Source: Strix aluco
Taxonomy: Eukaryota > Chordata > Aves > Strigiformes > Strigidae
Length of the DNA stretch: 64,000 nucleotides
Direction: 5' to 3'
Assembly (NCBI RefSeq): GCF_031877795.1
Contig: NC_133948.1
Location: 10,462,948-10,526,947 of the forward strand
In this document: positions 14,101 to 26,645 of the stretch, piece by piece
Position numbering within the stretch: the stretch's first letter is position 1
How the letters are laid out: each line of letters opens with the position of its first letter
The notes under the pieces: model-generated
Seen by the model: only the letters and a program-made list of their open reading frames with translations
Told to the model about the DNA's origin: nothing
Databases searched by the model: none
Translations under genes and position numbers: made by a program

Positions 14101-14592
14101 CAATAGTAAAGGCATTTAGAGAAGAATTCTCTAAAAAGGCAGAAGACTAGAAAATACCATACATTAAATGAGTCTAAGCATCATTGTTCACTGCTGGAGA
14201 GACAACTGAATAAGAGTCCTCGCCCATGCCACGTGCAACCACAGTTGCCGGCCAGCAAGCCTATTCCAGTGCAAGTGCAAGGCTAGTTCAGAAAACTATC
14301 CACCATCCTTTTTGTTGCCCTCCAGCTTTATACCAAAAGCTTCCAAGGTTTGTCAGTCTGTACAGTACAGGGTTACCCTGAGAATCTCTGTCATCCTTCA
14401 TCTGGCACATGTCATTGCGTCCCACCGTCACCCTCCCCAGGCTCTGAGCTGGCCTCCCAGCAAGCTGTGAGCAAACCCCCCAGAGAATGTCATTGAAATC
14501 TCCAGCTGTAACACACAAAGAAAGTAAAGACAAAACTTGGGACCTACAGAAACAGTTCAGGTTCCAGTTCTGCTACATCTCACTTGCAGCGC

Positions 14593-14852
14593 CATAGAAT
14601 CATAGAATCATTTAGGTTGGAAAAGACCTTTAAGATCGTCGAGTCCAACTGTAAACCTAACACTGCCAAGTCCACCACTAAACTATGTCCCTAAGTGGCA
14701 CATCTACACACACATCTTTTAAATACCTCCAGGGATGGTGATTCAACCACTTCCCAGGGCAGCCTGTTCCAATGCTTGATAACCTTTTTGGTGAAGTAAT
14801 TCTTCCTAATACTGAATTTAAACCTTCCCTGGCACAACTTGAGGCCATAACC
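14593..14852 (-). mobile_element. CR1 LINE fragment, 3' end, antisense
   Basis: The plus strand starts CATAGAATCATAGAATCA and continues with the CR1 3' tail in reverse: a GGTTGGAAAAGACC-like segment, CCTCCAGGGATGGTGA, and CAGCCTGTTCCAATG, ending near AACTTGAGGCC. The true 3' end is therefore at 14593 and the element reads on the minus strand. It is 5'-truncated, as most avian CR1 copies are. A minus-strand frame still gives the familiar WLNHHPWRYLKDV string of the reverse transcriptase C-terminus. Similarity fades beyond about 14,850. Confidence 0.95.
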
Positions 14853-17323
14853 GTCGCCACACTCCCATCGGAAACCTGGGCACAGTATTTCTTGGTGTGA
14901 ATAGGTGATGTGAGTCCAAGCTCACAAACCTCTCGATGCCTTTGGGACTCCCGGAGTGACAGGGCTCTGTAAATGCTCCAGGAGCGCGTTTTGCACATCA
15001 AGATGCTGCCACCTAACGGCAAGAGAAGACGAGCAGCACCTGGGTAAATCGCCGACTGCCATTTGCAAGCTTGCAGAGGCCTGGGTTTTCTTTGCAGATG
15101 TAGAGATGCCTTGAATTTAGCCTAACTCTGGCGGAAATCCCATTCACTCTCCCCCCACTGCTGCACCTTCCAGTGGGCACACGGATCCCTGAATACCATC
15201 CTCCCCACACTGTTATTTACTAGTCACACTGTAAGTCATTGTTATTGCCTCCAACTCTGTCCCTTCTACGCATCCTAGCCAGTAAAACTTCCCCTGCCGT
15301 GTCACATACACATTAAATATCCATCCCTGTGATCCACGCATGATCGATCTCCCCATCCCACATTACAGTCATGATTAACCTTCTCCTACTACGTCACATA
15401 TTCAATACACCTCCTTTGCCTCCTTCACTCAGACAAAATGAATCTCCTTAGTATTGTCAATAATAATTTTCTTTATATCCTGCATAACAACATGAGGCAA
15501 CCTGACAGAGCACTCAGGCAATAATTCAATCTTAGCTTCCCACCGACGTTCATTAAACTGAATATAACTTCACCAGAGCTGCCACTGAATTATACCCTCA
15601 TATCCTTGTGGGAATTGTATATTATTCCCCAGGGAATAGCAGCAATGCAGCTGAAGATGAAATAATTCGTTTTAAAAACCCCAGGATTGTATCTGATAGC
15701 ACATTATTTCTTCATCTCATTACTCATTTTGCATATTAGTAATTAGCAGAGGTTATTTTCTCCATTCCCCCCACCTTTTTGTTTCACTTCAAGTCTGATA
15801 ACATTAATCCATGGGAGATAAGATGCTGCAAGGTTTTAATACAGCTGAAATGAATGAGATCTTCACTAGAGGCAGGCAAACCCTAGGAAAATCAAATTTA
15901 TTATGACAAAACCAAAACCCACGCCTCACCACTTCCCCCTGTATTTTGGCATCTGTCCCTTCCCCTAGAGAATGAGCCTTCCCTGGCCCTACTGGGCAGC
16001 TGGATAGTGCGAAGCTCAGGTGGTCTCTGTGATGACATTGTGGTGCTGCTCCTACTGCTGCATCTCTGGCCTGAATTTCTATTGCTTGCTTTTGAAGAGA
16101 GTCTTATGGTTGACTCAGCCCTAATGATAAGCACAAGATTTTCTCCCAGTCCACAGTGGTTTGTTGTGAGGGCTCTGGAAGCTGTTCTGTGATGGTGCTG
16201 TGTTGGGGATGGGGAGAGCTTGCTCTGTGCCACAGAGGCTGTAACCTGTACATGAAAATAAATCAAAGAAATGCAACTGAAGTTGTCTTCCTGCCTTGCG
16301 CTGCTTCCTCCAGTCTCCATGGCCCTTGAGGAGTTTCCTTTAGCCAGCACATACAACCCCATTTCCTACAATGGGACTATGTTGACTTCAGCAAGATGGC
16401 CACTGGCCACAAAGCAAGCTGAGAACCACTCTCTAACATGCCAGCATCAGTCCTGATCAGAGAACCCTTTCCCAATCTCCACCAAAGCAAACAGGGCTAA
16501 AAAGCCCATCCACAGCTCTGCCAGGCTATGAGCAGCAACTGCCAGGCTCTGCCTTTCGCTTCTTTTTCACGGGCTGTCTGTTCCTGTGGTGTTTGGGGAC
16601 AGAGCCCAAACATTCCCCCTCATGTCACTCTCCCACTCCTGCACACGTTGCCTGCTGTTAAACCTTATCCTGCTGAATACCATGTGTTTGATATTAATTA
16701 CATGTCCGAGCCCCATGAAAGTCATTGAAATTTAATGAGATGCAGGGATGGAACCACTGAGCCAATGGCATTCATTAAGGGTTGCCATGGAGATCAGTTT
16801 GCCAGGCTTGACCCACATTAAGTGCCACTGGTCACCTCCCAAACAGACAAAAACATGAAATTAAAAAAAAATTGGAGCCAATTCCTGAGGGGCTAAGCAC
16901 TATGGGCTCTGACGGCCTTCAGTCAGTGCAGCTGGGGCTCAGCAGAGTTCAGTGTGTGGCCCATGGCTCTGTCAGGGAACGGGGCTCTAACAGAAGTCAG
17001 GAGGTGCTCCTGAGTGGCATCTGCAGAAAGGAGAAAAAAACCCACGAGCTCACTGACACAAAGAAGCCAGCGAGCTCTTTGCACTTCACTTCCATCCCTT
17101 ACAAGTGGTGCAGCTAAACAGGGCTGTCACTTGAAACACATTCAGTGCTGTTTCCAAAATGTTGCTGTCCCTTGCACATATTGGTATTGTGGCTCTGAGT
17201 CCAGGGAGATGGGGTGAGAGAGTGAGAGAGCAAGAGACAGGGCAGGGAGGGGGGGTGGAAGAAGAGAGGTTGTAACTCAGCATGGAAATACTAAAATGAA
17301 GACATTTTAAAAGAGAAAGCTTC

Positions 17324-17357
17324 AGTGAGAACCAAGGATGCCAAGTGAGAACCAAGG
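17324..17357. repeat. 20-bp spaced direct repeat
   Basis: AGTGAGAACCAAGG occurs at 17324 and 17344, a 20-bp period with ATGCCA between the copies. Confidence 0.85.
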
Positions 17358-17404
17358 CTCTGCACAGAGCTTGGGGAAAGCTGACGTTACTTCCTGGCGC
17401 AGCC

Positions 17405-17475
17405 AGAGTCTCTGCACAGCCTTGACCAAATCCCTTACTTGTCATCTCCCCCATTCCCCTCCACAAAATCAGGGT
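17405..17475 (+). mobile_element. Possible MIR-like SINE fragment
   Basis: The phrase CCTTGACCAAATCCCTTAC, then a C-rich tract and CCACAAAATCAGGG, resembles the MIR core in sense orientation. The fit is weak and a consensus search would be needed. Confidence 0.3.
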
Positions 17476-20400
17476 CACAACATGTCCTTCTCTCCTACCC
17501 TGGTCTACCGAGATAGAAACCAAATCAAAGTAGGTGTCCTGCCCGTGTGCTTTTCTAGTGCCTAGTGAAAGGGGCAGCCTGACCTCAGACAGCTCTTTGT
17601 AGTCTCTCAGTATAAATAATAATAAAACAGAATTAATTAACCAGCTCACCAATCTGTCTCCTTTCCAGCCCACCAGTAATCTGTAAGAATCAGACTCAGA
17701 TGCAGCTACAGGAGTGGCTGGGTTAAGGGGGGGCAGCAGGGGAAGGCAGGAGAAGGCTGGCTATGCAGTGGTACACACAGCTCTGACACCCAGGCACTGT
17801 CTTTATCTCTCAAGGAACGCTGGTGCCATTACAGAACGGCCCCTTACACAGAGCTCGCTGCAGGTGATACACTACAGCAGCAGCACAGCTGCCCTGCCTC
17901 TGATTCCCAAACATCTTTTAATATTTTATTTTTCAACCTTAGTCCAAGCACTGACATACCAGCAGACACACACAACTATCACATCCCAAGTTCTAGGAGG
18001 GAACCTCCAAGAATGTGATAGTTTAAGCCAGGCTTCAATGAAATGAAAAATGCCCTCATCACAAAGGCGAAAATATAAGTTACAATTTATAAGACAACTA
18101 ACCCCTAAGCGCAGAGGCCGTCCTTTGAAGCACAACCCAAAAAACAGAGAGAAATTGCAACAAACTTATCTGAGTACATCTGGTTCACCTAACCCATCTG
18201 CAGCCCTGGGAAAGAACCCCATTGCCAAAAATGGCTGAAACCTTATCCTTATAGCCTACGGGGGTTCAGATAATTATATCTGACATGAAAACTTGTAGCA
18301 CATACAAAAAAACTGGAGGGGGAAGAAAAGGTCAGCTGTATAAAGATGCAATCACTGTGGAAGGGGCCAAGTTACAGCATGGTGAGCTGTTTAAACAGCC
18401 AAGATAAATAAGATACAATTAGGGTTACATTGGCTCACCCTTTTGAGATCCCATATGTGGGTGTATGAACCTTAAAAAAAAAAAAGGGCCAAGCTATCAG
18501 GACTTGCTGCTTATTTAACTTGGCCCATTTCAAGGCTCAGCCTGTTATAACTTCATCCCATTTTTGCAGCAAACATCCCATTTCCAATATTTTTGTACTT
18601 GTCAAGTGCTTTCTGATCACATCTCTCTTCTTTTTATTGTTTTCATTAGAAAGAGAAAAGTGCTGAGAAAGGGAAGCGAATCTGAACTCAGGGCCTCCTA
18701 CACCAAAGTCAGCAAACCTTATCCCTTTGTGCCAGCCAGCCTAGGGTCTTTGGTCAAAAATGAAAGCACTAGAATTTCCAGTGTGTTTAATTACCAACCA
18801 CAGGGAGCCTGGTACAGCCCCATGAATGGAATAACAACATATTGAAACTGGCAAAGGAAAACCAACTGAAAATATTTTGTGGAAGGGCCGCAGAGTTGAA
18901 GCCCACTTCTGGAAGGATGCAGAATTTCATGGGAACAAGATGTCGGCATTCAAAGCCTGGCTCCTGCAGAGCTCCTCAGACTCACGCCTTGGGATCAGCA
19001 TTCCCTTGCCTCTGCAGAGGTTGAGAGATGAATCTAGTATTTTTACATAGCTACCACACTGAAAGGGGCTTGCGTGCAGCAGTGAGGTTAATACAGAACA
19101 CTTGTTATATCTCTGTCCTCTTCAGCGCACTTTATACACAGTTAGAAACTCTAGTTATATATTTATGTAGTTGTTACCAATCATGGTATTTGAGATGCTT
19201 CCTGCTATCTTAGTATTACCAACCCTGCCACAGAAACAGACGGGAGGCTGACTCCATTGCCTACGTTAGCCCTATATGCCACTCCACCGATGCATTAGGA
19301 ACCCTTTCAGCAAATCTTTGAAGTGTCGTCTTCATTCACGTGTGAAAGAGTGCCCGGTTACATGATGGTGGGAGGACCATGGTGACAACACGGGGCACAG
19401 ATCACAGAGCAGGAGGGAGGCCATAGTGATACAATGCAAACGTGTGAACTATAGCTGCAAGGAGCAGAGGAAAGAATCAGTGACGCAAATCTTTTCCTCA
19501 GCATCTCAGATTTAACAAGTCTGTTAATGCTGTGCACATAGCAATGGGATGAGATTCCTTGCTACACGCACACAGTAAGTCTGCTATGAGCTGCCCCACG
19601 ACTTTAACAACATGGTACTGTGGAGCTCAGGAGGGTATGTAACACCACAGGTGTTCTTGTTTTGGTAACTCAAATCCACTGAATTGCTCAAGTTCCAATA
19701 GCTCTCCACCACCTTCATACACAACAGGATGAACTCATTGGAAAATTCATTCAGGAGTGGTTCATCTTACCACAGCACAGAGCGCTGTGGGATGTGAACA
19801 CAGACTTCACAGGGGTGGCTGCTGGTGAATAAAGCAGCACAGTTGGCTCACCTGTGGTTCTGCAGTGTGGCTATCTAGAACAGGCCAAGGAGGATGCCAA
19901 GACAAAAAAGCCCATTTATTCTGCAGCAAAGCCATACTGTAAAGGCAGGTTGATATATATGAAGCAATGTATGCAGAATCACACCATCATTGTGCTGGCT
20001 CTCTCACCGTCACAGCAGTGCACTGCAGGACAGCACAGCCCCTCTGCTGGCTGCCAGTTTGGAAAGCACCTGCCAGAATCAGAGCCCCAGAACAACATTG
20101 CTTGATTTTTTGTGCAGGGCTCCAAATCATTAAAACTGGGTAAAAGTACCGCTAAATGCACATTTTGTTTACTGCACAATGTCTTTCAGCAGGATTCATT
20201 AATTTATAAAGATAGCTATGTTTTATGGAAGAGCAGGTCTGCCTCTCTCTCCAGCATTCACTGTCACCTGTTCTGCTCTGTGGAGTCTTGCTACTTTATC
20301 AGATCTGTGTCTCTGCACCTGATTTCAAGAAGCTGCCTGGTGACCGGGTAAGCACTTTGCCCTGCCTGTAGAAATGTATTGTTTTAACACACAGTGGCTT

Positions 20401-21747
20401 TCCTTCTGGGTGATGGGCAAAATTCTCATTCCCTGTGCACCAGTGCAACCCCATGGAAAAGAAGTGGGAGTTTGCTCTCAGTAAAGCACAGATAGTAAAG
20501 ACAGGCAAGCTGGGAAAGGTTCATGGAGTTCTTTGGAAGAAAAGCATGACCAAAGCACTAGTTGTCATACCCAACACTCTCTACTTCCCTTGGCCTGGGG
20601 GCACCTGCTCACCCAGTTCATCCCACAGCCCAGCAGGATGAAACTGCCCATGAGTTTTTAATGGTAGTGCCAGTTTCAAGTGGTCCCTGTTACACCAGAT
20701 ATTTCCCATTAAGCTGGGAGGAGAAAGGCAGAGATAAAGGAGCTGATAAGGTCTGAGCCAGAGAGTAGCGTACAATGAGCCACCCCAGGCTGCTGGAGGC
20801 CCTTCAGGGCCATCTGGCCCTAACAGCAGCACGGACCTCCCCCTCCCTTCCATCACCACCCCCTCCTCCTTCTCTGGCAAAAGGGCTGGCTCCTTCCAGT
20901 TGTGGGGAGGGGCAACTGCCATATGGACTTGTGGCTGGAAGACTGGAGGGACACCCAATACAGCAGACAGATGAAGGTGGAGATAAAGCCAAGCATGCTG
21001 GAGAACAACATATACCCTCTCCGCCTCCTTGCCTCCTCTGCCAGATACTTGGGAACCAACATCTCTGCCCTGTTTCATTAAACAGAGACCTACTCTATTG
21101 TCAGCTGTCCCTGCCCCATGCCAGACAGGCATTTTAATTCTGTTATGCTCCCTCCTCCTGCCCAGCACTCCCCAGAGCCACCACCACAGGGACAGGGATG
21201 CAGCTCAGACCAACCAGAACAGAAGTACCCAGAGGAGGAACCCAGCCATGCAGCCCCTCTTCCCCTCTCCATTCATCACTGTCAAGCTAATAATTGAATA
21301 TTTGCATCCCCGATTTCACACAGCCATCCCCACAACTCCCCACAAATTAACAGTCTACCTATATTTACAGACCAACATGTCTGCTAGATATCTGCTTGTG
21401 ATGAAGGCTGCAGAGGGAGGGGGGAGCAGAAGAACATGATGTTTCTATCCTGCTGGTGCCTGACAAAAAGTTCTAGCCCTGAGGCTGCCAACAATACTGG
21501 GCTTCATTCTTTATGTTCCCCCATCCCGTCCCACAGTGTAACACATCCAAGTGGTGCTACTGCTGTTGTTGGGAGTTTGTTCTGTTTGTTTGCATCATTT
21601 ACACTTTTATCTCCTTCCCCTGTGAGCCCTCATGGAGGTGTCTCCATTTAGTATGCAGGCCTGGTTGGCCAGTTGCCATAGCAATCCATTGCAGTCCTCA
21701 TAATATTGCAGGAAGCAAGATCAAAAAAGCAGGATTGTAATAAAGCG

Positions 21748-21765
21748 AAAAAAAAAAAAAAAAAA
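21748..21765. repeat. A18 homopolymer
   Basis: Eighteen A residues, preceded three bases earlier by AATAAA (21739-21744) and followed by a purine-rich tract. Confidence 0.95.
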
Positions 21766-24700
21766 GGAAAAAAAGAGGGGAAAAGAAGGAGGAAAGGCAT
21801 ATCTCTCCCACTCCTCTTCTGTCCCACCACACACACAGGCACTTTGCAAGAGCACATCATTGTAGAAACTGAGTGAAAGATGAACAGTTTCAACAGCCAC
21901 ACTGTCAAAAAGCCAGATACCTACAGGGAAGAAAACAGGCATTGCTCATTTAGAAGCATGGCAGCATGCTCAGCATGCACACAGCCTCCATTCCCTGGAA
22001 GACTTTATACACCACTTCTTCTCCCTTTGCTAAATTATGTATTATTGGCCTAGAGACGAGGGTTTACCTAGTACCCCCTTATCCACACAGAGACACAACT
22101 CCTCTGCTCTAAGGACATCTAATGCCTAAGCAGTATGTTTATTCGTATTGTCCCTCAAGGGGGAGCAGCAAAGGCTGACGTTGGCCCTCAGTGACTGGAG
22201 GCCAAGTGAAAAAGTGTTTTCCCTTTATTTCACTACAGCAATCTCATTTGCTGTTTTCCCCACACATGCTTGGGATGCCCATTTGAATCAAGTCTATACT
22301 GTTGTACAAATAAGAACTAACCCAGCCCTTTACACAGCGGCCTCCAAAGTGGTCCACAGATGTATCAGCCAAATCACTACCATGTACAGTTAAGTCCCAG
22401 ACAAACTAGCCTTTGCTATGAAGGAGGTCAGCACAGGAACACAACAAACACACACCAAAACATCCGATTTGACAACAGTTCCAAAACAAAGATTAGCGTG
22501 CCTGGTCACGGGGACACTGCAGCTGATGCTTATGTCAGCACAAAAGCTGTGTTGGCGCCGTTCAGTGTCTGCTCTGACACGAGCTGCTAACCACATGCAC
22601 ACTGTGGATCTGTGAGGTTATGAGGTACCTAAATGAAAGGAGAACACAGCCAGTGCCACCTGAAAAACAGACCTGGGCTCATCACCAAGAGCAGGCTCTC
22701 AGCCCTGCCTCCCCTGAGCCCAGAGCCTTCACCCATGTCTTCCTTCACCCATCTTTCTCCTCCATTTTGAACAGTTTGATTTACCTGCAAAAATATTAAA
22801 AGGAGATACTTTTTTTTAATTTCACATTGTATGAGCAGCTTTAGGAAGCAAGTGGATGAAGACTCCATCCCCAGTGGAGAGCACGTGGCTAACGGGCAGA
22901 TTTAATTTATATGAAGCACACCGCTCTCTCGAACGCCCTGCTTGGCATATTAAACTGGTGTCTTACATCTCCTTCCAGTGGCAGAAATATTTATTTCCCA
23001 CATCATAAAGACCCATCCATGAATAATAATATTAATAATTAAGCACCTGACTCTAGGGCTATACTTTGAGCATCATAACACTCTAATCATTTGCTTATCC
23101 CATGATAATTACACTCTTCCATCCTATTTCTATGATCTGCCTTATTGGTTAACCGTTTATTTGCTAGGGTGTTTCTTAAGACTCCACCCAAGTTTTCAGA
23201 CCCCAAGTCTCACCTTCATAGCAAACTGATGAGGTATGTGCTCCAGATTCAAAACTAGTTATTTAAAAATGAAAGCTATTTGTGCCACCATGAAAAGCAA
23301 AGAGAATGAAATCTAATTACACCTACTACTGCTTAACCACAGCATAGAAACAGCACTTTCTACTCCCTCCTTAGCATCTAAGCAGCAGCATTCCCAAAGA
23401 CAGCAGTCCCAAGGCTCTGCTGACAACCATCATTCTTGCCAGGCTCACAAAGAGGGCTGGATCAGCAATACAGGGCAGTGTGGACATCCCAGCAACCTGT
23501 GTTAGTACAGAAAGAGCCACTCTCGTTTCAGCTCCTTCCTGAACTGGGAAGTAACCAAAGCAGTGGGAAGGGAGGGAGATGAATCTCTGCCGCATAGAGC
23601 CAGGCAGATAATTCCAGCTAAGCTTGCTCAGCACTAGTGAGGAACTAGAAGCAATACAGCTGTGTTAATATGGCATTCTGCCTGGACTAATTAGGTTTTC
23701 TGAGAAGCATGGTCTATCTCGCACAGGCTTACCTGAAAAGGCCATTTATAAAGGGGTTGCTTGGTTCAGTGTTACTTTTGTCAAGGCCATTCCTGAAAAA
23801 ATGATGGTCCCAGTTCTGCCATCTTTCCCATGCCATGTGTAAGTACACTAGCTAATGCACTAATTTCAACTAAAAATAAGTTACATGCAACTCACAAGGC
23901 TTATTGCCTGCTTTCACACACACTCCTTTGCTGTGGTACTTACCTTCCATGTTTTCCCCACCAAAGCCTGCAACTGCAGCACAGAAATCCAAGATTCTCA
24001 ACCATCTCCTTATCCACAGCATTCCTGCAAAGCCCAGCCACAAATCTGCCCCATAGAGAAAGAAATCTCTGAACAGGCAAAGATTCCTCGTTACATGTAA
24101 TCTCACAGCATATCAAGCATCATTTCTGAAGGAGCTTCAGAAAGAGAGAAGGTTCATTAAAAGCAAGTGGATAGCAGTCTGCAAGGCCAGAACTAGACAG
24201 AACAAAATGGGCAATAATAACTAGTACTTCAAAAGCAGATATCAAAAAGTTTAGTGTCAGCAAAGAGGGCTTAAGAAAATAACATGAAAGCAGCAAGACC
24301 ACAAAAAAAGGTCTGATAAGACAAAAAGGCTGGTGTGTCAGGAAAGATCTCTCATGTTGGAAAAAGCTACTTTTGTAATTGTTTGCAATTCCACACAACA
24401 AACAAAAAACACAAACACTGCCTCTTATGGCTGAATTAAATCAGAGATTGGTGGTATAGCCTGTTTCTTTTGTCTGTTAAATAAAGTACCAAAAGAAACC
24501 TGTTTCTTGTTGATGTTTTCCCAAAACCAGGGAGTAAGAACACTTACTCCAAAGATTATGAGATTCTACATGCTTACTTGGGTAGAACTTTAATTTATCA
24601 AAGAGTTACTAGTTACATATGGATGAAGACAAGTCAGATCCTGCAAACTTCAGTGATATAAATAACTTCTTCTGCAAAGTCTGTTGAAATCAAGAACAGC

Positions 24701-26272
24701 CGAAATGACTGGATGCCAATGCAGGATGATGCATTTGAAGAGATCATGCTTTGGCCAGCAATGAAACAAAAGCAAGAAAGGGAAGAAAAAATGATTTTTA
24801 AGAGGACATGAAAATAAGAGAGGCCAGTTTTATAAAACTGTGATCTATCAGACTCCAGCACTGACACTAAACAGACAAGTATCAGAGCAACTTCTCATCA
24901 GATTTCAGTGCCTTGAGGTACTGACATACACAGAGCTACCTCCCAGAAATCATTAACCCTGTTCATTGGTGTCACGTAGAGCACATTAGGTTTTATGAAG
25001 GAAGCAAACGCCCATACAGCTTGTGGTTCCCCACATCTCTAAAAGCAAGTCACAGAATGTCAAACAGGAACACGACTGCTCCTGTCTGGCGCTTTGCCTG
25101 GGGCTCGGTCTGCACTAGAAAGCTGCACTGCTTTGTTATACCAAGATACCTACAAACCTCCCCAGCCAGGAGACCTTGTCTTTAAGGCATTCTATGCAGA
25201 TTTCGCTATTCCTATAGGGAAAATGGGACAGTCCCTCCCACGGCACTGCCCAGAGCGCAGTGATATGCAGAGGCATGTTACCCTTCTTTTTTCCTTCTTT
25301 GCAACACTACCACGCTGCTCCTCCCCTTTTCTTTTTAGTCAAACAGCTGCACACTAAATGCCTGGAAGGACCTCGCAGGGGCTGCAGTTTCACACAGAAG
25401 CAAAACACCACCCATCAGCTGCAGGAAGTCAGAGCCCAGAGGCAGGAGCCGGGCGGCTGCTCACGGGAAGCAGCTGATGGCTGTATCTTGCCTCCCTGCA
25501 AGGCAATCCCTCCTGGCTCCTCCAGAGCACAGACAGTCCTCACCTCTCCTACCTGGCTTGGAATACAGCCTACTAATAACCTATGTATCACTATACCTGC
25601 CTTTGTACTATGACTTCTTATCACTGCAGCCTTACCAGCGAAAAGTCCTATTGCCTAACCACAATTAGTTCAATTATTAAAATTTCAAGCCAAACCTAAG
25701 TCAAACTATTTTTTTTAAAAAACCCACCACAGAAATAGATACTTCCAATCATTGTTTTAACAGTGTGACACAGCCTTATCTGATGGTTTATGCAAACATA
25801 CTACATACCAGAATACTTCCAATACTTCCTGGAATACCTTACTTATCTGGAATATTTGCTAACAACTTGCCACAATTGTTGACTTTGAGCGTTCTTTGTT
25901 GGAGTTCATTATCTGTCCAGTGCGACTAATTGTCTAGATCATGTTTCTGGATTTGCTGCTTGACTAGACACCTCCCAGAATCAAAATCAGCTTTCACAGT
26001 AGCTATTGACTATTTCAACATGAACACTTGCACATGTCCACAGTTAATGTAAGTATCTAACAGAGTCTCCTTTTCCCAACATCTCTCTGAACTAAACTGT
26101 GTGGGTCAGAGGAACCTGGGGAAGCCAGAGGAAGTCAGAGATATCATGGGGATGATACTCTGATAACTCATACCAGATTCTGCGATGAAACTGGGACAGA
26201 CAATGAAAACTATCAACTGTCCATCAGCAGCTTTTGTCAGCAGCTGTTCAGCTCTATCTGGCACAGGACAGT

Positions 26273-26282
26273 CCCCCCCCCC
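26273..26282. repeat. C10 homopolymer
   Basis: Ten consecutive C residues. Confidence 0.9.
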
Positions 26283-26559
26283 TAGTTATCTCAGGCTTCT
26301 TGTCTCATTCAAGCTGTGCACTAAAACAATGTTTTACATTGTTTAAACACAAAACAAAGTATATACACTTGCATAAGTGATACACAAGCAAGCCTGCCCC
26401 ATAGCATCGAGAAGGCAAACTTGAATGTAACCACAAGACCAGCACCTGACAGCCATGAGGACCTGAGGCTAAAACTCAACTGTTGCTTTATACTTTTAAT
26501 TGTCTGGTAATACATGTTCATTTCATCAGTCTGCTGTCTCCTTGTGTACGCAAGACTGC

Positions 26560-26645
26560 AAGAGCTTCAGGGCAGAGGCCACAATTTTTTGTATGTTTAT
26601 ACAGTGCCTACAACAACATACAGTAGCAACTGGAAATCAAATAAT
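26560..26645 (+). mobile_element. Ancient L2/MIR-like 3' tail
   Basis: The order TGCAAGAGCTTCAGGGCAGAG, TTTTTTGTATGTTTATACAG, TGCCTACAACA resembles the shared L2/MIR-type tail (AGCTC-x-GGGCAGGGAC ... TTTGTACAGCGCCTAGCACA) common in amniote genomes. Only the tail is recognisable. Confidence 0.4.

Larger units (their letters stand above)
12376..14592. other. No gene recognised: block between the two CR1 fragments
   Basis: This block contains an 11-bp-arm hairpin at 13366 and an (AATA)6 at 14077. A 125-codon plus frame at 13464-13841 has no family features and is treated as chance. Confidence 0.6.
14853..26559. other. No gene recognised: third block
   Basis: This block contains candidate conserved A+T-rich stretches at about 15,470-15,800 and 22,890-23,180, a weak MIR-like fragment at 17,405 and the A18 run at 21,748. 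The GC-richer patch at 20,580-21,170 holds a 195-codon minus frame and, in another frame, a short membrane-anchor-like stretch (see findings). Confidence 0.55.

Noticed and set aside
17086-17673. 195-codon minus-strand open frame
   Set aside because: The composition looks random, it spans the 20-bp direct repeat and a MIR-like fragment, and it has no recognisable motif.
20581-21168. 195-codon minus-strand open frame
   Set aside because: It has no domain, no family resemblance and low-complexity GC-rich stretches. About one frame of this length is expected by chance in 64 kb. The short membrane-like stretch reported here is in a different frame.
23939-24020. Strong minus-strand donor-like site (GGAAG|GTAAGTACC) with an open upstream frame
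   Set aside because: Several competing acceptors and a Cys/Trp-rich translation unlike a conserved exon.
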